A DNA stretch of 40,171 nt from Neiella litorisoli (GCF_014773395.1 NZ_JACXAF010000035.1:1-40171), one strand, 5' to 3'; positions 17,322-26,875 are shown, numbered from the stretch's first letter. Numbers and translations are program-made. The notes: a model not told the origin generated them from the letters alone.

Positions 17322-17516
17322 ATGTACGTTTGTTTATGTCACGGTATTACTGACAAAGACATCCGCGAGGCAGTTGCTGGCGGAGCGACGCGTATGAGCG
17401 AAATTAAACGAACGCTGAAAGCGTCCACCCAATGTGGTAGCTGCGCGATGCAAACTGCAGCCGTGCTGCGTGATGAATTGGCCAAAATAGACACGCCATT
17501 CTACGACGCTGCTTAA
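17322..17516 (+). CDS. bfd: Bacterioferritin-associated ferredoxin Bfd
   Basis: This 64-residue [2Fe-2S] protein donates electrons to bacterioferritin to release stored iron. The four cluster cysteines are Cys4 and Cys6 (CxC) and Cys38 and Cys41 (CxxC), which is the Bfd spacing. The start ATG at 17322 has TGAGGT six bases upstream; a longer in-frame start at 17292 would add ten atypical residues. No bacterioferritin gene is adjacent. A short palindromic terminator follows. Upstream AT-rich sequence (17263-17283) has only a weak resemblance to a Fur box, so iron control is possible but not shown. Confidence 0.92.
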   Translation: MYVCLCHGITDKDIREAVAGGATRMSEIKRTLKASTQCGSCAMQTAAVLRDELAKIDTPFYDAA

Positions 17517-17530
17517 TTCTGATTACCAAG

Positions 17531-17557
17531 TAAACTCCGCTCGGAGTTTATCTATTT
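17531..17557 (+). terminator. Probable terminator behind bfd
   Basis: TAAACTCCG (17531-17539) and CGGAGTTTA (17542-17550) form a perfect 9-bp inverted repeat with a tight loop, 15 bases after the bfd stop. The following sequence is only moderately T-rich (TCTATTTCTC), so it is of medium strength. It could also act on the minus strand. Confidence 0.55.
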
Positions 17558-17660
17558 CTCGATGACACTTTCCTGTTAATTCTTTTCGATTTGAGCAACG
17601 TTACCGTCTTGACCATGAAGCAAGTCGGGTAATGATGCTCAAACCAATTATCCAATCAAG

Positions 17661-17849
17661 TCAACGCCGGCTACCCAGGCCGAAACCATTTTGTAGTTCG
17701 ATATAGGTGCCTAAACACATTTGTTTTTCTCGCACATGGCGCGGCTTGGCTAAATCGGCAGTGAAATTGTTGCGGAGTACAGGAACGGTGGGTGGGGTGA
17801 AAAGTGATTTCACACATTCATTGATCCATTGGGTGCAGTGTCTAATCAT
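17661..17849 (-). CDS. Small hypothetical protein (62 residues)
   Basis: This short open frame lies in a 408-base interval between bfd and the chorismate-lyase-like gene. The ATG at 17849 is preceded on the minus strand by AAAGAGAG six bases upstream, a reasonable ribosome binding site. The peptide has three cysteines (residues 5, 12 and 45), is basic overall, and contains neither a membrane segment nor a motif I know. The rest of the interval holds the bfd terminator and nothing else I can name. It may be a real small protein or a chance frame. Confidence 0.4.
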   Translation of the reverse strand: MIRHCTQWINECVKSLFTPPTVPVLRNNFTADLAKPRHVREKQMCLGTYIELQNGFGLGSRR

Positions 17850-17924
17850 GATGGGCTCTCTTTGTTGGCTTGTGGCCGTTTCAGCCTATCTGCCAAATCT
17901 GAACCCATGCTGAATGGTCCGCCG

Positions 17925-18416
17925 CTATTGTCTCAATTCGTTGTGGCTGCCGTAAGTCGTTATTGGGAAATGCTCGGTAATTAACATCACCGGCTGGCCG
18001 TTCATCACAATTCGGTAGCAGCGCCACACTTCATTGTTTTGCTCATCAATGCCCCAATCCAGCACTTCGCGCAGGGTTTCACTTCTGGCCTGACGTAATG
18101 CTTTGCCGATACCCGCCTCATGCTTTTCGATGCAGGCAAGTGTTTGCGCGGGCACTCGCTCAGCGAGGATCACAGCGGAAGCCCTAAGATAAGTGGTGGC
18201 AGTTGATTTACCGACGATTTGGGTGCTGCGACAAATCACTTCATCGCCTGGTGAGGCATCGAGCATTAATAAATCATGATCAGACACCGGCGCCGTGGTT
18301 TGAACCACTTGCGCGGCTACGGCTTCGTTAAACCAAGCCTCGAGCATGTTAGAAATGGTGCCGTCTGCGCTGATAAGTACCTTCAGCAGTGGCGGCAATT
18401 GTGCGTCTTTGGTCAA
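17925..18416 (-). CDS. Chorismate pyruvate-lyase family protein (former DUF98)
   Basis: This 163-residue protein matches the PF01947-type pattern: an opening LLKVLISADGTISNMLEAWFNE, a central strand run, then GIGKALRQARSETLREVLDWG at about 106-126 and PVMLITEHFPI near the end. Characterised relatives split chorismate to 4-hydroxybenzoate and pyruvate. It is not the classical UbiC sequence, so the role in ubiquinone head-group supply is an inference. It reads after the SLC13 transporter on the same strand with a 44-base gap. The Arg/Glu residues of the active site (R-x-x-R...E) are plausible in the GIG...ETLRE block. Confidence 0.75.
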   Translation of the reverse strand: MTKDAQLPPLLKVLISADGTISNMLEAWFNEAVAAQVVQTTAPVSDHDLLMLDASPGDEVICRSTQIVGKSTATTYLRASAVILAERVPAQTLACIEKHEAGIGKALRQARSETLREVLDWGIDEQNNEVWRCYRIVMNGQPVMLITEHFPITTYGSHNELRQ

Positions 18417-18460
18417 AGCTTGCTACCCGTTACCAATAAGGCAGGCCAGTTTAGCAGCGA

Positions 18461-19900
18461 CTAATTAAATAACAAAGGCAGCAACCATACCGAGGCCGCG
18501 GTGATCAGCGCGGTGGCGACAAAGTTGAGCATCAAGCCTTTGAGAGCCATTTGTTTGATCCGTAATTCGCCCGATGCAAAAACAATAGCATTGGGAGGCG
18601 TCGCCACCGGCATCATAAAGGCGCAACTTGCAGCTAATGCCGCCGGAATGACGATACTTTGGGGGGCGTATCCGAGCGATACGGCCACCGGCCCAAGCAG
18701 CGGTAGGAATCCGGCGGTGGTGGCGGTATTGCTAGTTACTTCGGTCAAAAAGACTATCGCGGCGGTAACCACTAAGATTAGCAACCACAGCTGGCCGCTA
18801 CCGGCTTGGCCAATGCTGGCGCCAATAAATTGTGCCAATCCGCTGGACTTAATCATTCCGGCGAGGGCAAGGCCGCCGCCAAATAGCAGCAATACACCCC
18901 AAGGTAATTTTTGCGTGGTTGGCCAGTCGAGCAGCCGTTCGGCCTGGCCGTTGGCCGTTTTCTTGCTGCTGGGAATAATGAATAACAAGGTGGCAGCAAC
19001 CATCGCAATGGTGGTATCGGAGATTGGCAAGCCGGTCCATTGCGCCAGCGGCACCCGCAATATCCAGCCCGTGGCGGCGCCGACAAAAATAATCAGCACC
19101 CGTTTTTCATGGCGATGGAGTGGGCCGAGTTGTTGCAATTGTTGTTGGAACAGGGCGTGCGTTTGCGCTGAACCACTGCCTTCCAAACCTGAACGAGTGA
19201 GCCAGTACCAAGCCGCAAGCAACATCAGACAGCACATCGGCAGCGCAAATAACATCCATTGGCCAAAACCAATTTCGATTTGATAGGTGTCGCTCAGGTA
19301 TGCCGCGAGCAGTGCATTGGGGGGCGTGCCGATCAGGGTCGCAACGCCGCCGATACTCGCGCTATAAGCGATCCCCAGTAGTAATGCGGGTGACAGCTCA
19401 GAGACATCATGATCCACCTTGAGCAATTCGATCACCGATAAGGCAATGGGCAGCATCATCACCGCAGTGGCGGTGTTTGACATCCACATACTCAAAAATG
19501 CGGTGACTAACATCAAGCCGCCGACTTGCATCCGAGGGTTAGCGCCAACCACTGTCATTGTGGCCAGTGCAATCCGGCGGTGTAGATTACATTTTTCCAT
19601 CGCCAGAGAAAGCAAAAAACCGCCTAGAAACAAAAAGATCAGCGGGTGAGTGTAGAGTGAAGCAACCGCTTTAATCGGCAGAATATTGAGCAATGGCGCT
19701 GCGGTCAGTGGCACCAGCGCGGTCACTGCAACCGGTACGGTTTCGGTGACCCACCAGACCGCCATCATGATGGCCAACCCTGTCGTTAGCCACGCTGTGG
19801 TGGATAATTCAGGAGTAGGTGGCGGAACCAGTATGGTGATCAAAAGGCACGCGCCCCCTAACCATAATCCCCAGTAATTGCCGGTTGTTTTGGTCATCAT
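18461..19900 (-). CDS. SLC13/DASS family sodium-coupled anion transporter
   Basis: This 479-residue membrane protein has about 11-12 hydrophobic helices. The two inverted-repeat signature motifs are visible: SNTATAVMMLPIA near residue 142 and TSNTATTAGFLPLL near residue 393, each with the Ser-Asn-Thr that binds sodium and a carboxylate. ATPPNAIVFASG near the C-terminus is also typical. Family members carry C4-dicarboxylates, citrate or sulfate; the second SNT and PPNA motifs fit dicarboxylate carriers, but the substrate is open. ATG 19900 and ATG 19897 are tandem candidates with no strong ribosome binding site. Confidence 0.88.
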   Translation of the reverse strand: MMTKTTGNYWGLWLGGACLLITILVPPPTPELSTTAWLTTGLAIMMAVWWVTETVPVAVTALVPLTAAPLLNILPIKAVASLYTHPLIFLFLGGFLLSLAMEKCNLHRRIALATMTVVGANPRMQVGGLMLVTAFLSMWMSNTATAVMMLPIALSVIELLKVDHDVSELSPALLLGIAYSASIGGVATLIGTPPNALLAAYLSDTYQIEIGFGQWMLFALPMCCLMLLAAWYWLTRSGLEGSGSAQTHALFQQQLQQLGPLHRHEKRVLIIFVGAATGWILRVPLAQWTGLPISDTTIAMVAATLLFIIPSSKKTANGQAERLLDWPTTQKLPWGVLLLFGGGLALAGMIKSSGLAQFIGASIGQAGSGQLWLLILVVTAAIVFLTEVTSNTATTAGFLPLLGPVAVSLGYAPQSIVIPAALAASCAFMMPVATPPNAIVFASGELRIKQMALKGLMLNFVATALITAASVWLLPLLFN

Positions 19901-20108
19901 CAACTCTGATTGCGAAGCGGTATTTTCAGCTTAGCTGAGCGCGATTAGGACGGTGTTAAAGCGCTCGTTAGTTGCTCGAGTTATTGATAAGGCGCAAGCT
20001 TTCGTTCGAAATTAACTCCTTGCCAGCCGTTGAGTTTCTGGTCAATGTGTCTCACAATAATGCCCGAACACATCTGATATATAGCCTGAAAACATAGGGC
20101 GCGAAGCT

Positions 20109-20696
20109 ATGGCACTGTCGAATCCACTCGAACAAGTTTTTGCTGCAATCGATGCGGTTAACCAAGCCGATCCAAACATGGAACTGCTGGAGGATATTGA
20201 ACTACCAGCAGCACTACTTTACGGCACCCGCATGACCAGCATGCAAATGCGGTTTGCCCCCAAGGCAACCGATGTCGTGCAGATCGCCGCTCGTGCTCAG
20301 CACATCAAGCGCTGGGCGATCCCTCGTGCAGACTTCCCTGCCGGTAAAAAAGGCTATTACGACTGGCGTCAGACGCTGGGTAAAAAACATGCCGAATGGA
20401 CTGCGGAAATCCTGCAATCACTTGATTTTGATGATAATACAATCGCCAGAGTGGGCGCGTTATTACGCAAAGAGCGGCTCAAAGCTGACCCTGAATGTCA
20501 GCAACTTGAAGACATCATTTGCCTCGTGTTCTTGGCCCACTATGCCGAACCATTTGCTGTCCAGCACAGCGAAGAAAAGGTGATTGATATCCTGCAAAAA
20601 ACCTGGCGCAAGATGTCTGCAGAAGGGCACGCTTATGCGCTTGAGCAAAGATACCCTGCCGCGGTTCAGCAATTAATTGAAAAAGCGCTGGCGTAG
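20109..20696 (+). CDS. DUF4202 domain-containing protein
   Basis: This 195-residue soluble protein matches the DUF4202 pattern over its whole length: AIDAVNQADPN at the N-terminus, PAALLYGTRMTSMQ, IAARAQHIKRWAIPRADFPAGKKGYYDWR near 79-107, VGALLRKERLK and QQLEDIICLVFLAHYAEPFA. The conserved histidines and acidic residues suggest an HD-domain-like metal site, which is a guess; no biochemical function is known to me. The gene stands alone, and its stop codon lies in the loop of a terminator hairpin shared with the glycosyltransferase gene that converges on it. Confidence 0.85.
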   Translation: MALSNPLEQVFAAIDAVNQADPNMELLEDIELPAALLYGTRMTSMQMRFAPKATDVVQIAARAQHIKRWAIPRADFPAGKKGYYDWRQTLGKKHAEWTAEILQSLDFDDNTIARVGALLRKERLKADPECQQLEDIICLVFLAHYAEPFAVQHSEEKVIDILQKTWRKMSAEGHAYALEQRYPAAVQQLIEKALA

Positions 20697-20708
20697 CGCT
20701 TTTTCAAT
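20676..20708. terminator. Bidirectional terminator between two convergent genes
   Basis: A perfect 14-bp stem (20676-20689 with 20695-20708) with A-rich and T-rich flanks works on both strands. The five-base loop GGCGT overlaps the TAG stop of the DUF4202 gene (20694-20696), and the glycosyltransferase stop is only five bases beyond. Very compact tail-to-tail arrangement. Confidence 0.88.
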
Positions 20709-20712
20709 CTCA

Positions 20713-21798
20713 TCAGACTTGGTCGATGCACGCGCGATAGAGCTGTAAGTATTGTTCGCGCACCGAGCTTTCAGAAAACTCATGTTCGATTTGCTGGTAA
20801 CCTGCGGTGGCCAGTTGTTGTCGTTTATCAGGATCTTGCAGTAACTCTAGCAGTGCTTGTTGTAACTCGTGCGCGGTGTTATCGAGTGACACGATCAGGC
20901 CTGTTTTGTCATGCTCAATGAGTTCGTTAGCGCCGTCATTTGCGGTTGAAATCACCGCTTTCCCTGCTGCCCATGCTTCCAAAATAACATTGCCCAGTGG
21001 TTCGTGGCGGGACGGGCAGACAAACAATTCTGCGCGTTGAAACCAAGGCCAGATATTGGTTTGCCAGCCCGGCATGAGCAGTCGCTGTTCGAGCCCTAAA
21101 TTTGCCACTTGATCGACTAACGCTTGGCGACCTTTACCATCACCAAGAAGCACTAATTTGAGGGTTTTGCCATTGATTGTTTCTGGCAAACTGGCAAACG
21201 CATTAATCAGGCTATCGAAGCCTTTCTTTGGCACTTGCCGACCTAAACCTAAGATCACCAAATCATTGGCGGCAAGTTGTTGCATTGCCTCAGGTGGCGC
21301 AACCTTTTCACCCGTGCGTTGTTGTTGGCCAACGAAATTGGGAATGTAGTGGCAACGCGATGGCGGTAACCGATGGTCAATCAGGTACTGACGAATTTGC
21401 TGGGTGTTAGCGACCCAGCAGTCGGCGTGCTGGTAACCGTTCAGCTTGTAGTAGCCGCCGAGGCGAGCAATCAATTTGCAGCTTGAACCTTTGGGGATTC
21501 GGGTAAGGCGAGTTGCCCGGCCCATGTAGGTTTGCACCACGTCGGGTTTGATGGTTTTAATGATTTGCTGAATTTGATGGCGAGAGAATGGGCAGAACAC
21601 ACTTCTGAGGGAGACCGGATGAACGGTGACCGGTGTGTCTTTGAGCGCATTAAACACGCCACTGTTGGGTCGACAGATCACATCGACAGGGTGACCGGCA
21701 TTAGTTAGCGATGTCACCAAGCGGATAAAAAAGCTCTCTGCGCCACCTAATTTTTTACTGCCAATAATGTGTAGCGAGTGAACTGGCCGAGCTTCCAT
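20713..21798 (-). CDS. Family 4 (GT-B) glycosyltransferase
   Basis: This 361-residue two-domain glycosyltransferase starts with the acceptor-side loop HIIGSKKLGGAESFF (the Gly-Gly-Ala segment of GT4 enzymes). The donor domain has LGLGRQVPKKGFDSLINAF near 186-204, LVLLGDGKGRQAL, and the EPLGNVILEAWAAG block with the E-x7-E motif near 275-285. The family often works on lipopolysaccharide core or capsule, with an NDP-sugar. No other envelope sugar gene is near, so the acceptor is unknown. Start ATG 21798 lacks a strong ribosome binding site. The gene is 85 bases after ogt on the same strand. Confidence 0.87.
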   Translation of the reverse strand: MEARPVHSLHIIGSKKLGGAESFFIRLVTSLTNAGHPVDVICRPNSGVFNALKDTPVTVHPVSLRSVFCPFSRHQIQQIIKTIKPDVVQTYMGRATRLTRIPKGSSCKLIARLGGYYKLNGYQHADCWVANTQQIRQYLIDHRLPPSRCHYIPNFVGQQQRTGEKVAPPEAMQQLAANDLVILGLGRQVPKKGFDSLINAFASLPETINGKTLKLVLLGDGKGRQALVDQVANLGLEQRLLMPGWQTNIWPWFQRAELFVCPSRHEPLGNVILEAWAAGKAVISTANDGANELIEHDKTGLIVSLDNTAHELQQALLELLQDPDKRQQLATAGYQQIEHEFSESSVREQYLQLYRACIDQV

Positions 21799-21883
21799 GT
21801 GGGTCAGATACCAATATTTTCGATGTCATTAAACTGATCGGCACCATACATCAACGATGACAACGAGGGCAAATGACTTTTAA

Positions 21884-22411
21884 TCAAGGCTGTTGATACC
21901 CTGGTTTGTCGTGGTATTGCTCTGGCTTGCACTCGAGCGCGAGCAATTGTTGCTTTCGTAATATTCCACCTGCGTAGCCGGTTAACTGACCACTGCTGGC
22001 AACAACGCGGTGGCAGGGAATGACTATTGCGATTGGGTTTCGACCGTTGGCAGCGCCAACGGCGCGCACGGCCTTGCGGTTGCCCACTAGTGTCGCTTGC
22101 TCGGTGTAGCTGCGAGTGTTGCCGTAAGGTATTGCCAGTAGAGCTTGCCATACCGATTGTTGAAATGGTGTGCCGGTTGGCGCTATTGGCAAGCTAAAGG
22201 CGTGTCGAGTGGTTGCAAAGTAGTCGTTGAGTTGTTGTTGGGTTTCGCGCAACATTGGGTGATTGGCTGCGGGAGCCGCCGCTGATAGGTCGCCACGAAA
22301 TGAGTCTTCGAATTCAAGCCGAATCAATGGTGAGTGCGGCAATACTGGGTCAACCACAGCAATCATATCGCCCAAGCGAGTGGCAAATTGATGATAGAGA
22401 AACTGACTCAC
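21884..22411 (-). CDS. ogt: Methylated-DNA-[protein]-cysteine S-methyltransferase Ogt
   Basis: Suicide repair protein that removes the methyl group from O6-methylguanine. The active-site motif IPCHRV is at residues 131-136 (Cys133), preceded by TPFQQSVWQALLAIPYG and RAVGAANGRNP and followed by GYAGGILRKQQLL. I choose the GTG at 22411 (175 residues): GGAG lies six bases before it and it overlaps the TGA of the Ada-AlkA gene as GTGA, pointing to translational coupling. A longer frame from 22450 would run into that gene. The N-terminus FLYHQFATRLGDMIAVV aligns with the start of Escherichia coli Ogt. Confidence 0.93.
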   Translation of the reverse strand: MSQFLYHQFATRLGDMIAVVDPVLPHSPLIRLEFEDSFRGDLSAAAPAANHPMLRETQQQLNDYFATTRHAFSLPIAPTGTPFQQSVWQALLAIPYGNTRSYTEQATLVGNRKAVRAVGAANGRNPIAIVIPCHRVVASSGQLTGYAGGILRKQQLLALECKPEQYHDKPGYQQP

Positions 22412-23811
22412 AATCGGCTCCAAAGTTGAAACGTAGCGTAACTTCCCCACGGACTGAGTTGTTCGGGAATAAGCTCGAGTTGTTGCGCTTTTAGTGCATT
22501 TTTAACGCCCAAATCGGAATTGAGGTAAATGTTAGGCTCCGATAATCCTCGAAGTTTGGCGTAATTCACGGTCCATGGCCCAATTCCCTTGAGTGCCAGC
22601 CAATCATCCGGCGAGCAATCTGGTTCTGTCAGAAAATACTGTGCCAGCCGCTTAAGGCATTGACGGCGACTCTCGGGCATTTTCAGGAACATCAGATCCG
22701 ATGCGGCGATCGCCTTCGGCGTAGGGAAGCAACGAGCCAGTTGTGGTTCATTTGCGAGTGTTGCATTCAAGGGCTGGCCCAACTCAGTAACAACTTGCTG
22801 GACCAAGTTACGCGCCGCTTTGACCGACACCTGTTGACCTAAAATTGCTCTGACGCCAGCCTCAAACAAGTTCCAAATACCGGGCAAACGTACACCTGCG
22901 ATAAATCCGGTTGCTAACCCAGTTTGTTGCAGGTGGTGATCGATGACACTACTGTTGGCATCGAGGTCGAATAAGCGGCGAACGTGCTGAATTAATGCTG
23001 GTAATACAGAGAGAGCATCAATCTCAACGGTAAGCGCTAAAGCATGTTTGCTGGCGTGGTGACAGACCTCGAACCAACCGGTTTGACCATCAATGGTAAA
23101 GGTTCGGCGATAACTGTGCTCGTCCACATGCTCTAAACCATCGATCGCGCGAGCACGGTAAAAAGCTAGCATCCGCGGCCAATCAAACGGAGGCCGATAG
23201 CTGAGTAATAGCGTTGGATTAGCGACTGTACTCGATTGCTGCTGACGGCGAATTTGATTGGGTTGTAAACGCAAGGTTTTGACAAAGGCATCGTTGAAGC
23301 GCCTTAAGCTGCTAAAGCCGCTAGCTAGGGCAACGTGGACCATAGGTAATTGAGTTTCGTGCAACAATTGCTTGGCCAGTAGTAATCGTCGGTGACTATC
23401 GTATTGCTTTGGTGACATGCCTATAAAACGCTGAAACAACTGACGTAAATGGCGATCAGTCACGCCAAGTCGTTCGCTTAGTTGAGAGAGGTTTTGGCGT
23501 TGCAATGCGCCTTGATCCATTAGTTCAACTGCTCGTTTCACGGTTGTTTCAACACCGCGCCATGCCCACGAATTGGGAGCTGCGTCAGGGCGGCAGCGCA
23601 AACAGGGGCGGTAACCTAACTGCATCGCTTGGGTCGCATGGACCAGATAACTAACGTTGGATTCCTTAGGTGGGGTTGCCGGACAGATGGGTCGACAAAA
23701 GATGCCGGTGGTTTTCACCGCAACAAAAAACTGACCATCAAAGCGGGCATCACGAGCCAGCCGAGCAGTACGGCATTGCTCGGGCGATAAAGTTGGTTCA
23801 GTCAACGACAT
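22408..23811 (-). CDS. Ada-type regulator fused to AlkA DNA-3-methyladenine glycosylase
   Basis: This 467-residue protein has three parts. Residues 1-80 are the Ada zinc domain with Cys39, Cys43, Cys70 and Cys73 (FCRPICPA and CLRC), where Cys39 corresponds to the methyl-accepting residue. Residues ~90-190 are an AraC-type helix-turn-helix (LSERLGVTDRHLRQLF). Residues ~205-467 are an AlkA glycosylase with the hairpin motif LKGIGPWTVNYAKLRG near 407-422 and catalytic Asp433. The protein senses methyl phosphotriesters, activates transcription and excises alkylated bases. It lacks Ada's own C-terminal methyltransferase, and ogt follows immediately, so the pair restores the full Ada set. Confidence 0.94.
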   Translation of the reverse strand: MSLTEPTLSPEQCRTARLARDARFDGQFFVAVKTTGIFCRPICPATPPKESNVSYLVHATQAMQLGYRPCLRCRPDAAPNSWAWRGVETTVKRAVELMDQGALQRQNLSQLSERLGVTDRHLRQLFQRFIGMSPKQYDSHRRLLLAKQLLHETQLPMVHVALASGFSSLRRFNDAFVKTLRLQPNQIRRQQQSSTVANPTLLLSYRPPFDWPRMLAFYRARAIDGLEHVDEHSYRRTFTIDGQTGWFEVCHHASKHALALTVEIDALSVLPALIQHVRRLFDLDANSSVIDHHLQQTGLATGFIAGVRLPGIWNLFEAGVRAILGQQVSVKAARNLVQQVVTELGQPLNATLANEPQLARCFPTPKAIAASDLMFLKMPESRRQCLKRLAQYFLTEPDCSPDDWLALKGIGPWTVNYAKLRGLSEPNIYLNSDLGVKNALKAQQLELIPEQLSPWGSYATFQLWSRL

Positions 23812-23972
23812 GATGATTCACCGTGTTTGTCTACATAGGCTAAATGGTAACGGTTTTTATGAGCAATACTCGCCATTTTCGGAACTGAAGCAACGACTTT
23901 GATTGGCAAGACTGCAACCGTCCGCACACTAAAAATCATCATTCAATTGCAATGACAATAATCTAATAAGGC

Positions 23973-24002
23973 TTGAGACTCGTTTCGATTCGGGTGTATA
24001 TT
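23973..24002 (+). promoter_or_regulatory. Candidate sigma-70 promoter of thiC
   Basis: TTGAGA (23973-23978) and TATATT (23997-24002) are separated by 18 bases, with TG just before the -10. The predicted start near 24009 falls directly at the 5' end of the TPP riboswitch. The spacing is slightly long, but no better pair is visible in the 200 bases between the Ada-AlkA gene and the riboswitch. Confidence 0.5.
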
Positions 24003-24010
24003 GACCACCG

Positions 24011-24140
24011 CTTTGTCGGAGTGCCCAGAGTCTGAGCTTGATCAGACCCGTTGGCTGAGATTGCAAAGCTTATTGCCACAGGCAGTAAGCCGCGCAGAAT
24101 CCGAGAACCTGATCAGGCTAACACCTGCGGAGGAAACAAG
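24011..24140 (+). ncRNA. Thiamine pyrophosphate riboswitch (THI element)
   Basis: The conserved THI-box blocks occur in order: GGAGTGCC (24018-24025), GGCTGAGA (24053-24060) and CCGAGAACCTGATC (24101-24114), followed by ACACCTGCGGAGGAA (24121-24135). CTTTGT and ACAAG can pair as the closing helix. Two variable hairpins are visible: GTCTGA with TCAGAC near 24030-24048 and a 10-bp stem at 24068-24077 with 24081-24090. The thiC start is about 150 bases downstream. No T-run terminator is evident in that stretch, so control is more likely at translation than by termination. Confidence 0.94.
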
Positions 24141-26238
<2,098 letters not shown>

Positions 26239-26259
26239 ATAGCAGAAGACTATTGATCA

Positions 26260-26323
26260 CACCGAAACGCCGTGAATCCCTCCTTGGAGGCTTAGCGACA
26301 GCATCCATGCTGTCGATATTCGG
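26260..26323. repeat. REP-like palindromic intergenic element
   Basis: Outer arms CCGAA (26260-26264) and TTCGG enclose two hairpins: CCTCC-TT-GGAGG (about 26280-26290) and CGACAGCAT-CC-ATGCTGTCG (about 26297-26316). The double hairpin with a CATCCATG core resembles short repeats scattered between genes in many marine gammaproteobacteria. It also could stop transcription after thiC, although no T-run follows. Confidence 0.6.
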
Positions 26324-26344
26324 CTTAGATCAATAGCCTTCCGC

Positions 26345-26519
26345 TATTTGCAGCGAGCTTGAATGTTGCGACGAAATTGAAAGGCAGGACTGATAGCGCT
26401 TTGTGAAAGCTTCTGCTGGAAGGGTGCAGCAGTAGAGCCATCAGGGATGATTTCTTGGCGTCTTGAAGCAAAGCCCTGTTAGTTCTGGCTTGAGCAGGGG
26501 AATGGTCGTTGAAAAATTC
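26345..26519. repeat. Tandem intergenic repeat, unit 1 (175 bp)
   Basis: The unit begins TATTTGCAG and ends GAAAAATTC, the same borders and length as unit 2. Shared internal blocks include TTGAAAGGCAGGACT, GAGCCATCAGGGATGATTT and GGCGTCTTGAAGCAAAG. The hairpin arm in this unit is degenerate (CTGCTGGAAGGGTGCAGCAG). An open minus-strand frame runs through it. Confidence 0.85.
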
Positions 26520-26547
26520 AGCTGTGGCGCATTTCATAGCTGAAGAT

Positions 26548-26722
26548 TATTTGCAGAGAACTTGAACGTTGCGAAGAGGTTGAAAGGCAGGACTAATCGC
26601 GCTTTGAGAAAGCTTCTGCTGCATGGATGCAGCAGCAGAGCCATCAGGGATGATTTCAAGGCGTCTTGAAGCAAAGCGCTATTAGTTCTGGCTTGAGTAG
26701 GGCAATGGTCGTTGAAAAATTC
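26548..26722. repeat. Tandem intergenic repeat, unit 2 (175 bp)
   Basis: Starts 203 bases after unit 1 and is collinear with it without large gaps. It contains a perfect 9-bp hairpin CTGCTGCAT-GG-ATGCAGCAG (26616-26635). The minus-strand frame of unit 1 is preserved here, with mostly similar residues. Confidence 0.85.
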
Positions 26723-26820
26723 TGTTGCATGGATGCAACAGCAGAGCCATCAGGGATGATTTTACGGCGTCTTGATGCAAAGCGCTGTTAGTCCTGACCT
26801 GAGCCGGGCAATGGTCGTTT
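26720..26820. repeat. Tandem intergenic repeat, unit 3 (partial, ~100 bp)
   Basis: This unit is joined directly to the end of unit 2 and lacks the first ~75 bases. Its hairpin CTGTTGCAT-GG-ATGCAACAG (26722-26741) differs from unit 2 by one change in each arm, which keeps pairing. It ends GGGCAATGGTCGTT like the other units. Confidence 0.82.
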
Positions 26821-26875
26821 AGCCAGATAGCTAGACACCAAATAGATATATAACGACATAAGGTAAACAAAACTG

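Larger units (their letters stand above)
26239..26875. other. Repeat-filled spacer between thiC and thiDE
   Basis: This 637-base interval holds no supported gene. It contains a REP-like double hairpin (26260-26323) and three related tandem repeat units (26345-26519, 26548-26722, 26720-26820), described separately. The last ~55 bases are plain AT-rich leader with AAGG at 26860-26863 as the likely thiDE ribosome binding site. Short minus-strand open frames in the repeat units look like by-products of the repeats. Whether thiC transcripts read through to thiDE is unclear. Confidence 0.75.

Noticed and set aside
22412-22450. Longer ogt frame from 22450
   Set aside because: The extra 13 residues overlap the Ada-AlkA gene and have no ribosome binding site. 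GTG 22411 with GGAG and a GTGA overlap is better.
26345-26820. CRISPR array
   Set aside because: Units are 100-175 bp, imperfect, and have no short spacers of constant length. No cas genes are present.
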